Of a stretch of DNA of 64,000 nucleotides, positions 16,050 to 23,983 are shown piece by piece. The stretch is from the NCBI RefSeq assembly GCF_021117295.1, contig NZ_CP088247.1, positions 2,061,001-2,125,000 on the forward strand. Reading direction: 5' to 3'. This DNA is from Methylorubrum sp. B1-46. GTDB lineage: Bacteria; Pseudomonadota; Alphaproteobacteria; Rhizobiales; Beijerinckiaceae. Below the pieces are notes generated by a model that saw only the letters and a list, made by a program, of their open reading frames with translations, did no database searches and was not told the origin of the DNA. Every line of letters begins with the position of its first letter. Positions within the stretch are counted from its first letter, which is position 1. The position numbers and the translations under genes are program-made.

Positions 16050-16409
16050 ATGCGCATCGCCTTCAGCCTGCCCATCGCCATCGTCGCCCTCGCTGCGGCG
16101 AGTCCCGCCCTGGCGGTGAACTGCAAGGACGACATCGCCGCGGTGGAGCGCCGGCTCAACAGCGTCGGCGCGGAGCAGGTGACCGGCAAGGAGCCGCCGG
16201 GCGGCCCCACCGCCTCGGCCTCCTCGAAGGCTCTCGACAAGCCGCCGGCAGGCGCTCCGTCCGACCCCGCAACCAAGCCGACCAAGGCCGGCGTCGAGGA
16301 AGCACGCACCCTGCTCGCCAAGGCCAAGGAGCAGGACAAGGCCGGTCAGGAGACTGCCTGCCAGGACACGATGACCAAGGTGAAGGAGAAGGCCGGCGCG
16401 CTGCCGTGA
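16050..16409 (+). CDS. Small exported two-cysteine protein next to lanM
   Basis: A 119-residue precursor; GGAGGAG ten bases before the ATG at 16050, signal peptide FSLPIAIVALAAASPALA, then VNCKDDIAAVERRLNSVG, a Pro/Ala/Ser/Lys-rich linker of about 45 residues (EPPGGPTASASSKALDKPP), and a second helix AGVEEARTLLAKAKEQDKAG ending near ETACQDTMTKVKEK. The two cysteines sit in facing helices, the same layout as LutD (TAC near one helix, a second Cys in the other) but with a long inserted linker. I know no family name. Placed after the lanM terminator, so it has its own promoter; a link to lanthanide handling is inference from position and resemblance. Confidence 0.75.
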   Translation: MRIAFSLPIAIVALAAASPALAVNCKDDIAAVERRLNSVGAEQVTGKEPPGGPTASASSKALDKPPAGAPSDPATKPTKAGVEEARTLLAKAKEQDKAGQETACQDTMTKVKEKAGALP

Positions 16410-16451
16410 TCCGGCACGACGGCGGAGACGCGCGCCTCCCCTGACGAAGAA

Positions 16452-16483
16452 GGCCCGGAACTGCGCTCTGGCGGTTCCGGGCC
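16452..16483. terminator. Hairpin between convergent genes
   Basis: GGCCCGGAAC at 16452-16461 pairs with its exact complement at 16474-16483 around a 12-base loop. It lies between the ends of the small exported gene (16409) and the priming glycosyltransferase (16511), so it may act in both directions; there is no long T-run. Confidence 0.6.
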
Positions 16484-16510
16484 CCGTCCCGTTCGAAGTC
16501 TCAGGAATCC

Positions 16511-18064
16511 TCAATACGCGTTGTCGGTCTTGAAGAGCGCGAGCGGCGTGGTGAGCAGGATCTTGAGGTCGAACAGGATCGACCAATTCTCGATGTAGTG
16601 CAGGTCGTGTTCGACCCGGCGCTGAAGCTTCTCGCTGGTGTCGGTCTCGCCGCGCCAGCCGTTGATCTGCGCCCAGCCAGTGATGCCGGGCTTCACCTTG
16701 TGGCGGGCGAAGTAGCCGTCCACCACCTGATCGTAGAGCGTGTTCGCCGCCTTCGCCTGGATCGCGTGCGGGCGCGGCCCGACCAGGGAGAGATCGCCGC
16801 AGATCACATTGAAGAGCTGAGGCAGCTCGTCGAGCGAGGTCTTGCGGATGAAGCGGCCGACCGGCGTCACGCGGGGGTCGGTCTTGGTGACGAGCTGCGC
16901 CGCGCCGGCATCGCAGCGATCGACATACATCGAGCGGAACTTGAAGATCTCGATCAGCTCGTTGTTGAAGCCATAGCGCTTCTGCCGGAACAACACCGGT
17001 CCGGGAGACGTGAACTTCACCGCGATCGCAACGGCCAGCATCACGGGCGAGAGAGCCGCCAGCAGCAGCAGGCCGACAAGGCGGTCGAATGCGCCTTTCA
17101 GGATGACATCCCAATCGGCGAGCGGCTTGTCGAACACGTCGAGCAGGGGCACGTCGCCGAGATAGGAATAGGCGCGCGGGCGCAGGCGCAACTTGGTCGC
17201 GTGGGCGGACAAGCGGATATCGACCGGCAGCACCGAGAGCTTGGCAAGCATCTGCAGAATGCGAGTCTCGGCCGAAATCGGCAGCGTGAACACCACGAGA
17301 TCGAGCGGAGCGTGGCGCGCGTAGGTGACGAGGTCGCTCACATTGCCGAGCTTCGGGTGGCCGGCCACCTCGGTGCCGGACCGGTCGTCGCCCCGGTCGT
17401 CGAAGACGCCGATGATGCGGATACCGCTCTCGCCCCCGGATTCCAGCGCTCGGATCAGTTCCTCGGCCGCCGGGCCGCCGCCGACGATAGCCGTGCGGCG
17501 GTCGAAGCGGCCCATGGCCATCTGTCTGCGCACGAAGGCCGACAACACGGTACGGCCGCCCAGCAGGAGACCGAGGCCGGCCATGTAGTAGCTGAGCAGC
17601 CAGACCCGGGAGTAGTGGTCGGCGATCTTGGCGAGCACCATGGCGGCAGCCACCATCAGGAAGGCCACCGACCACCCTGTGGCGAGCCTCACCGCCGTTC
17701 TCGGCAGGTCGCGAAACGCGCCGATCCGGTAGCTGCCCGACGCCTGGAACAGCCCCAGCGCCGCGATGGTAACGGCGAGGATCGCAGTGACGTAGCGCGG
17801 CGCCAACGGCACGACGCCGTGCAGCAGCGCTTGGTGCAGGGCGAGGCCAAGGAGAAGCAGGCCGCAGAATTCGGCGAGCCGGACACAGCCGGCCAGCACG
17901 ACCGGCGAGAGCCATGAAGCTCGCAGCGGCGGCTCCGGTGCAGACGTCTGAGAGGCACCCGGCCGATTGTCCGCCATATCGAGCGCCAGCGGCGCCGGAA
18001 CGGGAGTGAGCGCGTCGCTTTGCTCAGCGGTCTTGAGCAGATCTCGTACGTCGATGGCACTCAT
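16511..18064 (-). CDS. Polyprenyl-phosphate sugar-1-phosphate transferase (WcaJ/priming GT)
   Basis: A 517-residue membrane protein with about four N-terminal transmembrane segments (LAEFCGLLLLGLALHQALL, YVTAILAVTIAALGLFQA, ATGWSVAFLMVAAAMVLAKI, YYMAGLGLLLGGRTVL), a Rossmann-like CoA-binding-type middle domain (RTAIVGGGPAAEELIRALES), and the conserved C-terminal catalytic domain: hairpin segment LVGLLLLAALSPVMLAV, FRQKRYGFNNE, KTSLDELPQLFNVICGDLS, LVGPRPHA. This is the full-length WcaJ type that transfers glucose- or galactose-1-phosphate to undecaprenyl phosphate and starts exopolysaccharide synthesis at the inner membrane. Its neighbours are a glycosyltransferase and export genes. Confidence 0.9.
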   Translation of the reverse strand: MSAIDVRDLLKTAEQSDALTPVPAPLALDMADNRPGASQTSAPEPPLRASWLSPVVLAGCVRLAEFCGLLLLGLALHQALLHGVVPLAPRYVTAILAVTIAALGLFQASGSYRIGAFRDLPRTAVRLATGWSVAFLMVAAAMVLAKIADHYSRVWLLSYYMAGLGLLLGGRTVLSAFVRRQMAMGRFDRRTAIVGGGPAAEELIRALESGGESGIRIIGVFDDRGDDRSGTEVAGHPKLGNVSDLVTYARHAPLDLVVFTLPISAETRILQMLAKLSVLPVDIRLSAHATKLRLRPRAYSYLGDVPLLDVFDKPLADWDVILKGAFDRLVGLLLLAALSPVMLAVAIAVKFTSPGPVLFRQKRYGFNNELIEIFKFRSMYVDRCDAGAAQLVTKTDPRVTPVGRFIRKTSLDELPQLFNVICGDLSLVGPRPHAIQAKAANTLYDQVVDGYFARHKVKPGITGWAQINGWRGETDTSEKLQRRVEHDLHYIENWSILFDLKILLTTPLALFKTDNAY

Positions 18065-18194
18065 GGGAATGTTCCACGTGAAAACGTCGAGCCCTTCCGG
18101 CAGCGGAGTATGCTGGATCGGTCTTCACGAAGGCCTAAGGAGCGGGCGGGCTGGCTTGACCCAAGACGAGACAGGCAGCGGATCATCGTCGCGC

Positions 18195-19547
18195 TCAGGC
18201 CGAGGCCGCAGAGGCGGCGCTCACCCGCTTCGCGCGGAACGCGGCGGCGTAGCCGCACAACACGTCGGTTGCCATGCGGTTCATGGAGAAGCGCGTGCGC
18301 AGCGAATCGCTGAGCGCGCGCGCACGACCGTCCCGAGTCGCGGGGTCCTCGTCGAGGATGCGGATGATGGCGGCGCTGAGCGCCTCGTCATTTCCGGGCG
18401 GTACCAGATCGCCGGACAGCGCGCCGAAGATCTCGGTGATGCCGCCGACATTGGTGGCCACGAGCGGCTGGCCGGCCGCGGCCGCTTCCAGCACGACGTA
18501 GGGCAACGACTCGGCAAGCGACGGCACCACCATGACCCGCCCGCGGCCGAGCACGGGGCGAATGGCCTGGGGCGGTTCGAAGGCGATGGCGTCGCGCAGG
18601 CCGAGATTCTCGGCCATCGCCGCAAGGCTCTCGGTATCGGGCCCCGAACCGACCATGAGCAGGCGCAGGTTGCGGCCCCGGGCGCGGACCCGCGCCAGCG
18701 CCCGCAGCAGCACGGGCAGGCCTTTGGCCTCGCGCAGTTCGCCGACATAGACAAGGTCGAACGGATCCTGCGAGGTTCCGACCGGCGTGAATTCGGCCTC
18801 GGCGATGCCGTTATGGACGATCCGCTCGAGTCGCGGCGACCCGCCGGCATAGGCGGCGTGGCGCGAGGCGACATACTCGCTCTCGAACAGGAACAGGTCG
18901 GTTGCGCGGGCCATCATCTGTTCGGTGGTCATGTAGACACGGTGCAGAGGCGTCCCCGGCCGATAATTGTAGCTTCCGCCATGCGGGGTATAGGCGCGGA
19001 TCACACCGCGGCCGGCGCGGCCGAGCGGCGCCAGCCGGGCGAAGACTCCGCCCTTGGCGCCGTGACCGTGCAGCACGTCGGCACCGACGGCGAGGGCACG
19101 CTCCCGCACGGCACGCAAAGCCGCGAGGTCGCTCGCATGCGGGTTGCGGCGCATGGAGATGCGCTTCACGCCGAGCGCGAGGTGCGGAGCCAGTTCGGCG
19201 AGCGCCTGCTCGGCCCGTTCTCCGCCGGTCGAGGCATCGCAAACGAGACCCACCGCATGCCCGGCCTCGGCCTGAAGGCGGGTGAGATCGACGACGTGAC
19301 GGAACAAGCCGCCGACCGGAGCCCGGAATACGTGGAGGATACGGTGGCGCTCGCCCGAGCCGGCGCGAGAGCGCAACTCGACGATCGGGCTGCTCGCAAG
19401 GGTCTGCGGTGCCAGCGCGGCGTTGAGAGAAGGGCCGATGGGAGCGGTCACGTCCGTCGATCTCCGCAGGGGTGGTCCCGAAGCGGGAGCCCATTTGGCG
19501 GAGGATCGTCGCGACGCCGTCAGCGCGCGGTTAAGAGGCGAGCGCAA
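18195..19547 (-). CDS. Family 4 glycosyltransferase
   Basis: A GT-B-fold glycosyltransferase. The N-terminal half starts with HRILHVFRAPVGGLFRHVVD, the loop that holds the acceptor; the C-terminal half has DLVYVGELREAKGLPVLLRA, LRLLMVGSGPDTESL, VMVVPSLAESLPYVVLEAAA and ATNVGGITEIF, i.e. the E-x7-E donor-binding motif of GT4. It lies 130 bases after the priming transferase region on the same strand and likely extends the repeat unit of the exopolysaccharide. The first 65 residues of the 450-residue frame are poorly conserved in style, so the true start may lie downstream of 19547. Confidence 0.85.
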   Translation of the reverse strand: MRSPLNRALTASRRSSAKWAPASGPPLRRSTDVTAPIGPSLNAALAPQTLASSPIVELRSRAGSGERHRILHVFRAPVGGLFRHVVDLTRLQAEAGHAVGLVCDASTGGERAEQALAELAPHLALGVKRISMRRNPHASDLAALRAVRERALAVGADVLHGHGAKGGVFARLAPLGRAGRGVIRAYTPHGGSYNYRPGTPLHRVYMTTEQMMARATDLFLFESEYVASRHAAYAGGSPRLERIVHNGIAEAEFTPVGTSQDPFDLVYVGELREAKGLPVLLRALARVRARGRNLRLLMVGSGPDTESLAAMAENLGLRDAIAFEPPQAIRPVLGRGRVMVVPSLAESLPYVVLEAAAAGQPLVATNVGGITEIFGALSGDLVPPGNDEALSAAIIRILDEDPATRDGRARALSDSLRTRFSMNRMATDVLCGYAAAFRAKRVSAASAASA

Positions 19548-19634
19548 CAGGCCCGCGAAGGGCCAGCGTCCCGCGTCCGGGGGGGCCTTTCACGGATTGC
19601 GGTTAGGCGTTGGTGAACGCTGTCGCGCGCCAGC

Positions 19635-20213
19635 TCAGAAGAAGCGCTCCTTGACGACGATGGTGTCGCCGGGGCGCACCGGATAGGACATCGGCACGAT
19701 GCCGTTGACGAGGCCGCCTGGACCCTCCCGGGTCAGCACGGCGTAGTCGCGCGCCGCCCGCGGTCCGAAGCCGGCAGCAATCGCCACCGCGGTCTCGACC
19801 GTCATCCCGTTGACGTAGGGGTACTGACCCGAGGTCGTGACCTCGCCGAGGATGTAGAAGGGCCGGTAGGCATCGACCTCGACGGTGACGTGCGGCTCGC
19901 GCACGAAGCCCGCGGCGAGCTTCGATTCAATCAGCCGGGCAGCCTGCGCCGTAGTCTGGCCGCCGACCTGGACGACGCCGATCAGCGGCATCGCGATCCG
20001 CCCGCCGCCATCGACCGCGTAGATGTTGGACAGGTTGTCCTGCCCGAACACGATGACCCGCAACTTGTCACCCGCCGCCAGCGAGTAGCGGGCGCCGATC
20101 GAGCCGGTGCCGGTGGCGTCGAGATCGACGGTCCGGAAGTCCGGGCGTAGGCAGCCGCCGAGCGCGAGGACGGACGGGAGAGCCAGGAGGAATGCGCGCC
20201 GCTGCATCGCCAT
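19635..20213 (-). CDS. Polysaccharide export lipoprotein, Wza/SLBB family
   Basis: A 192-residue protein with lipobox LALGGC after MQRRAFLLALPSV, a polysaccharide-export domain (YSLAAGDKLRVIVFGQDNLS, GGGRIAMPLIGVVQVGGQT, LAAGFVREPHVTVEVDAY) and one SLBB-type domain (PFYILGEVTTSGQYPYV, GMTVETAVAIAAGFGPRA). Short members like this lack the C-terminal amphipathic barrel helix of Wza and work in alphaproteobacterial exopolysaccharide systems, often with a separate outer-membrane partner not seen here. Starts at 20213 or 20207 are both possible; 20249 would precede the signal sequence. Divergent from the Wzc-like gene. Confidence 0.85.
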   Translation of the reverse strand: MAMQRRAFLLALPSVLALGGCLRPDFRTVDLDATGTGSIGARYSLAAGDKLRVIVFGQDNLSNIYAVDGGGRIAMPLIGVVQVGGQTTAQAARLIESKLAAGFVREPHVTVEVDAYRPFYILGEVTTSGQYPYVNGMTVETAVAIAAGFGPRAARDYAVLTREGPGGLVNGIVPMSYPVRPGDTIVVKERFF

Positions 20214-20435
20214 CGCCGTTGTAGGAACCTCGGCGGTAATTAAGGGCACATGGTTAACGAATGCTGATCCGCCCGGCGGGAGGCGCGAATTCCCGTCTGG
20301 CCAAGCAGCGCGCTGTCTCGAATGCAGGCGCAGTGCGAAGCAAGACCTTAACGCGACGTCAACCTTAACTGCCTCAATTGACGCGAGACGGGTGGATCAG
20401 CCCGATTCCGCGTCCTGACTTCGTAAAGACTGCCC
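20214..20435. promoter_or_regulatory. Divergent intergenic region of the polysaccharide genes
   Basis: 222 bases between the starts of the Wza-like (minus) and Wzc-like (plus) genes, richer in A/T than the surroundings (TAATTAAGG, GTTAACGAATG, ACCTTAACGCG). A CGTCAA/TTGACG dyad spans 20357-20383. Promoters for both directions are expected here; no consensus element is clear enough to place. Confidence 0.45.
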
Positions 20436-22820
20436 ATGCCGCGCCTCAGGCTGTCGACCGATCCGTCTCTTCCGCCATCCGGTGGGCCCGGTGGGCCCGG
20501 AGACGGGCTGGCGATCGCGCAGATTGCCGGTGTCCTGCGCCGTTCCTGGGCCTGGATCGCCGTTCCCACCCTGGTGGCCGTGCTCGGTGCCGGTGTGTTC
20601 GTGCAGGTGGTGACCCCGCGCTATACCGGCGAGGCCAAGGTTCTCCTGGAGAGTCGCGATCCCGCCTTCACCCGCACCGCTGCAGAGCGGACGGATCAGC
20701 CCCTGCCGATCGATGAGCAGGCCGTGGCGAGCCAGGTGCAGGTGGCGATGTCGCGCGATCTCGCCCGCGAGGCGATCCGCAGCCTGAAACTCGTCGGCAA
20801 CCCGGAATTCGACCCGGAGGCCGAGGGGACCTCCGCGATCCGGCGCACGCTGATGATGCTCGGCCTCGTCTCGGCGCCGATGGAGCGGCCGTCCGAGGAC
20901 CGCATCCTCGACACCTATCTCGATCACCTGCTGGTCTATCCCGTCGGCAAATCGCGCATCCTCGCCGTCGAGTTCCGCTCGCGTGATCCCGAACTCGCCG
21001 CGCGGGGCGCCAACACGGTGGCCGACCTCTACCTCGCCTCGCTGGAGGCAGCCTCGGTCGATACGGCGCGCTACGCCTCGACCTGGCTCGGCAACAACAT
21101 CGCGACCCTGCGCGCCCGCGTGGCCGAGGCCGAGGCGAAGGTCGAAGCGTTCCGGGCCAAGCACGGCCTGATCGGCACGGGCAGCAACGCGACCGCGCAG
21201 CCGCTCTCGACCCAGCAGCTCTCCGAATTGTCGAGCCAGCTCTCGCAGGCTCGCACGATCCAGGCGGACCTGACCGCCCGCGCCAAGCTCCTCAAGGACA
21301 TGATCAAGGAGGGCCGTGCCTTCGAGATCCCGGACGTGGCCAACAACGAGCTGATCCGGCGCACGGTCGAAAGCCGCATGGCGATGCGCGCGCAACTCGC
21401 CCTCGAATCGCGCACGCTGCTTCCGGCCCATCCTCGCATCAAGGAATTGACCGCCCAGGTCCAGGATCTCGAAAATCAGATCAAGGCGGCCGCCGAGCGG
21501 GTGGTGCGTACGCTCGAGAACGACGCGAAGATCGCGGGCGCTCGGGTCGAGTCCTTGCGGGCTGCGGTCGAGGGGCAGCAGGACGTGGTCGCCAAGGGCA
21601 ACAGCAGCGAGGTCGAGCTGCGTGCGCTGGAGCGCGAGGCGAAGTCCCAGCGCGAGCAGCTCGAATCCTATCTCGCCCGCTACCGCGAGGCGGCGGCCCG
21701 CGACGCCGAGAACGCGAGCCCCGCCAACGCCCGCGTGGTGTCCCGTGCGGTCGTGCCCGATCTGCCGTCCTTCCCGAAGAAGATCCCGGTCATCGCCTTT
21801 ACGGCGGTGCTCGTCTTCCTGCTCGCCAGCGCGGCCGTGATCGGCCGCCACCTCCTCGCCGCACCGCCCCGCCCGGACGGGGACCGCACCGGCGATGAGG
21901 GCGAGCCGGTCTTCGCCGGCGCGGCGAACGATCGTGGGCGCGACTTCTACCCCGAGGCCGAGCCGCCCTCCCGCCGCCGTCCCGCCTACGAGCCGGTCTA
22001 TGGCGGGGCCTATCCGGCCTCTGCGACGGACCGCTTCGCCCCGGCACTCGCCTTTGCCAACTCTCTGAGGGCGACGGCGACGGTGCAGCACCCGGTCTTC
22101 GCCAGCACGGCTCCGATCGGGTCCGGCGCCGCGGAGCGGGGAGCCGCCAAGGGCCAGGACGGGTTCAGCGTGCCCGCGAAATCCTCCGCTTCCTCGACCG
22201 ATCTGGACGGATTGATCGCTCGACTGGAGGGCGGCGCGAGCAAGATGCGGTCCGCCGGCGAATCGAAGGGCGGCTGCGTGCTCGTGGTCGAAACCCTCCG
22301 CGCTGGCGGTACGTCCGGCCTCGCCTCCGACCTCGCCCGCGCGCTCGGTCCGCGCCGTCAAACTCTCTTGGTCGATGTCAACGGCGGCGTCTCCGATCCG
22401 TCCATGCCGGGGCTCACTGATCTCGTGGCCGGCGAAGCCGACTTCCTCGACGTGATCCAGCCGGTCCGTGGCTCGCGGCTTCACGCGGTCAAGCGCGGCG
22501 CGGCTCCCCTCGACGTGCTGGTGGAGGAGCCGCAAGGCCTCGCCATCGGTCTCAACGCCCTGTCGCAGAGCTACGACTGGGTGCTCTGCCGCCTTGAGGC
22601 GGGTGATGGGCAGGAGGCGGCCGAACTGATTCCCGCAGTCGGACCCTGCATGGACTCGATCGTGATCGCCTCCGATGCGGCGGTCGACGACCCCGCCCTC
22701 GTCTCCCTCTACCGTCTTGCGCGGGAGACGGGGGTGCGGCAGGTGGTGGTGGCTCGCCACCGCGAGGATGGGGCGCTCGAAGCGCGGCTCGAGGCCACAC
22801 CGCTGCGCCTCTCCGCCTGA
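20436..22820 (+). CDS. Wzc/GumC-like polysaccharide copolymerase with degenerate kinase domain
   Basis: A 794-residue inner-membrane protein. A Wzz domain starts at the first transmembrane segment (about 37-59, WIAVPTLVAVLGAGVFVQVV) and includes VTPRYTGEAKVLLESRDP; residues about 200-430 form a long coiled coil (ARVAEAEAKVEAFRAKHGLI); the second membrane segment is near 449-470 (VIAFTAVLVFLLASAAVIG). After a low-complexity Pro/Ala linker, residues about 610-794 have the fold of a BY-kinase, but the Walker A equivalent reads VVETLRAGGTSGLASDL with no Lys, the A' motif is LLVDVNGG, and the B motif is WVLCRLEAG; no C-terminal tyrosine cluster is present. It should therefore control chain length and secretion without kinase activity. 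Confidence 0.85.
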   Translation: MPRLRLSTDPSLPPSGGPGGPGDGLAIAQIAGVLRRSWAWIAVPTLVAVLGAGVFVQVVTPRYTGEAKVLLESRDPAFTRTAAERTDQPLPIDEQAVASQVQVAMSRDLAREAIRSLKLVGNPEFDPEAEGTSAIRRTLMMLGLVSAPMERPSEDRILDTYLDHLLVYPVGKSRILAVEFRSRDPELAARGANTVADLYLASLEAASVDTARYASTWLGNNIATLRARVAEAEAKVEAFRAKHGLIGTGSNATAQPLSTQQLSELSSQLSQARTIQADLTARAKLLKDMIKEGRAFEIPDVANNELIRRTVESRMAMRAQLALESRTLLPAHPRIKELTAQVQDLENQIKAAAERVVRTLENDAKIAGARVESLRAAVEGQQDVVAKGNSSEVELRALEREAKSQREQLESYLARYREAAARDAENASPANARVVSRAVVPDLPSFPKKIPVIAFTAVLVFLLASAAVIGRHLLAAPPRPDGDRTGDEGEPVFAGAANDRGRDFYPEAEPPSRRRPAYEPVYGGAYPASATDRFAPALAFANSLRATATVQHPVFASTAPIGSGAAERGAAKGQDGFSVPAKSSASSTDLDGLIARLEGGASKMRSAGESKGGCVLVVETLRAGGTSGLASDLARALGPRRQTLLVDVNGGVSDPSMPGLTDLVAGEADFLDVIQPVRGSRLHAVKRGAAPLDVLVEEPQGLAIGLNALSQSYDWVLCRLEAGDGQEAAELIPAVGPCMDSIVIASDAAVDDPALVSLYRLARETGVRQVVVARHREDGALEARLEATPLRLSA

Positions 22821-22843
22821 AACGGTCGGTGGCATTCTCCGGT

Positions 22844-22978
22844 TCAGCGGTTCGCCTGTCCCTCCTCGTCCGCGGCGGTCATCGCCGCGGCCACCCGCAG
22901 GGCCCAGAGGTTCGTGCCCAGAAGGGTTACGAACAGAGCGCATGCACCGAACACGGTCGCCGAGAACAGGCCTGGCAC
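22844..22978 (-). CDS. Small single-span membrane protein (44 residues)
   Basis: A 44-codon frame from GTG at 22978, preceded by GGAGAGG five bases upstream, which decides the start. It has one hydrophobic helix (LFSATVFGACALFVTLLGTN) and a short charged tail TAADEEGQANR. It lies antisense-facing just after the Wzc-like gene (22820). I recognise no family; the ribosome site plus helix make it a likely small membrane protein rather than chance. Confidence 0.5.
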   Translation of the reverse strand: MPGLFSATVFGACALFVTLLGTNLWALRVAAAMTAADEEGQANR

Positions 22979-23438
22979 GGTACCTCTCCGAGATGCGGCG
23001 GTGGTTCCGCCGGCTCTGATCGGAGAGAGACCGGCGGAACCGCCGAGCCTCGCTAGGGGGGCCGCGTGCGACCCGGCACGCTGAACTTGCCTGCTCGACA
23101 AGGTTTCTGCTTTAACAAAATTTATGGTTGTGTTCAGGCCGAGCCTATTCGTTCAAGATGTCGAGACCAGAACGAACTCGGCGGACCGCGCTATCTTGCG
23201 GTTATGTCTTTGTTTTCGCAGGCTCTTTCACGCGCCGTCGCGATATCTGAGTGTCGCTGCGTCTCCGTGTGTGACAGGGTGACGCAGGCCTCTCTCGCTC
23301 CAGTATCGAGCCGAAGCTTTTTGCCAGCTTACCTCATGTCAGAGCGTCTTGCCCATCTTATCCTAAGACAAGATGGGCATTCTCATAATCTAAAGTGCTA
23401 TATCAGAAAGGTGCGACGGCCTCCGGTTTAGCGATGCT
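22979..23438. other. AT-richer intergenic stretch without a supported gene
   Basis: From about 23100 the GC content falls visibly (TTTAACAAAATTTATGG, CTCATAATCTAAAGTGC). A 121-codon plus-strand frame at 23066-23431 has cysteine- and arginine-rich translation without a domain or ribosome site and is not accepted. The stretch occupies the place after ybaB where recR stands in many genomes. It holds the hairpin listed at 23350. Confidence 0.5.
23350..23379. repeat. Perfect 10-base inverted repeat
   Basis: TGCCCATCTT at 23350-23359 and its exact complement AAGATGGGCA at 23370-23379 flank a 10-base loop. It lies 60 bases downstream of the ybaB stop on the minus strand and could end that transcript, though no T-run follows in that direction. 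Confidence 0.6.
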
Positions 23439-23762
23439 CTAGAACGGCAGCTTCATGCCGGGCGGCAGAGGCAGGCCCTTCGTCAACTCCGCCATCTTCT
23501 CCTGAGCCGTCGTCTCGGCTTTGCCACGGGCATCGTTGCAGGCGGCCACGATGAGATCCTCGAGGATCTCACGCTCGTCGGCGACCATCAGGCTCGGATC
23601 GATCGAGACGCCGAGCACCTGACCCTTGGCCGTCATCCGCACGCTCACGGCACCGCCGCCGGAGGCTCCCGATACCTCGACCGAGTCGAGTTCCGACTGG
23701 AGCGACGCCATCTTCTCCTGCATGGCCTGGGCCTGCTTCATGATGCCCATCAGGTCGCGCAT
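23439..23762 (-). CDS. ybaB: YbaB/EbfC family nucleoid-associated protein
   Basis: A 107-residue protein of the family's normal length, starting MRDLMGIMKQAQAMQEKMAS and containing the conserved core VEVSGASGGGAVSVRMTAKG, SIDPSLMVADEREILEDL and the C-terminal GLPLPPGMKLPF. YbaB proteins form DNA-binding dimers with a tweezer-like fold. It lies downstream of dnaX on the same strand, the widespread dnaX-ybaB order, but separated by 221 bases that contain a palindromic repeat, and recR does not follow. The start at 23762 fits the family; the longer frame reaching 24773 is an artefact of high GC. Confidence 0.93.
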   Translation of the reverse strand: MRDLMGIMKQAQAMQEKMASLQSELDSVEVSGASGGGAVSVRMTAKGQVLGVSIDPSLMVADEREILEDLIVAACNDARGKAETTAQEKMAELTKGLPLPPGMKLPF

Positions 23763-23815
23763 GGGGTCCGCTCCGGTTCGCGTCGAGGAAAAAGTTCGCT
23801 TCCCGCACTTAACGT

Positions 23816-23890
23816 GCCTCACAAAACTCCCGGTCATCGACCGTTCTCGCTCTGGCGAGGACAGCGCAGCGGGAGTTTCGTGAGAGACAC
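23816..23890 (-). repeat. Dispersed palindromic repeat, copy 1
   Basis: 75-base element with outer arms CTCACAAAACTCCCG (23818-23832) and CGGGAGTTTCGTGAG (23870-23884) around two inner dyads. Read on the minus strand it matches copies at 32622-32696 and 35255-35328 over nearly the whole length, including the core CAGAGCGAGAACGG. It lies between dnaX and ybaB. Confidence 0.85.
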
Positions 23891-23983
23891 TTAGGCGCGG
23901 GTAACCGCCCCTGCCAGGGGCGCTGCCGCGTGCGGGCGTCGCCTTGGCGCGTCGTTTTCGTGCGTCGGTCCGGGGCGGCTTGC

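Noticed and set aside
20436..22820. Active tyrosine autokinase
   Set aside because: Walker A, A' and B residues are all missing and there is no tyrosine-rich tail.
20397..22943. An 848-codon minus-strand open frame over the Wzc-like gene
   Set aside because: Antisense artefact of GC-rich codons; no domain or ribosome site.
23066..23431. A 121-codon plus-strand frame in the AT-rich gap after the Wzc-like gene
   Set aside because: No ribosome site, no domain, odd Cys/Arg content; low-GC DNA simply has a different stop pattern here.
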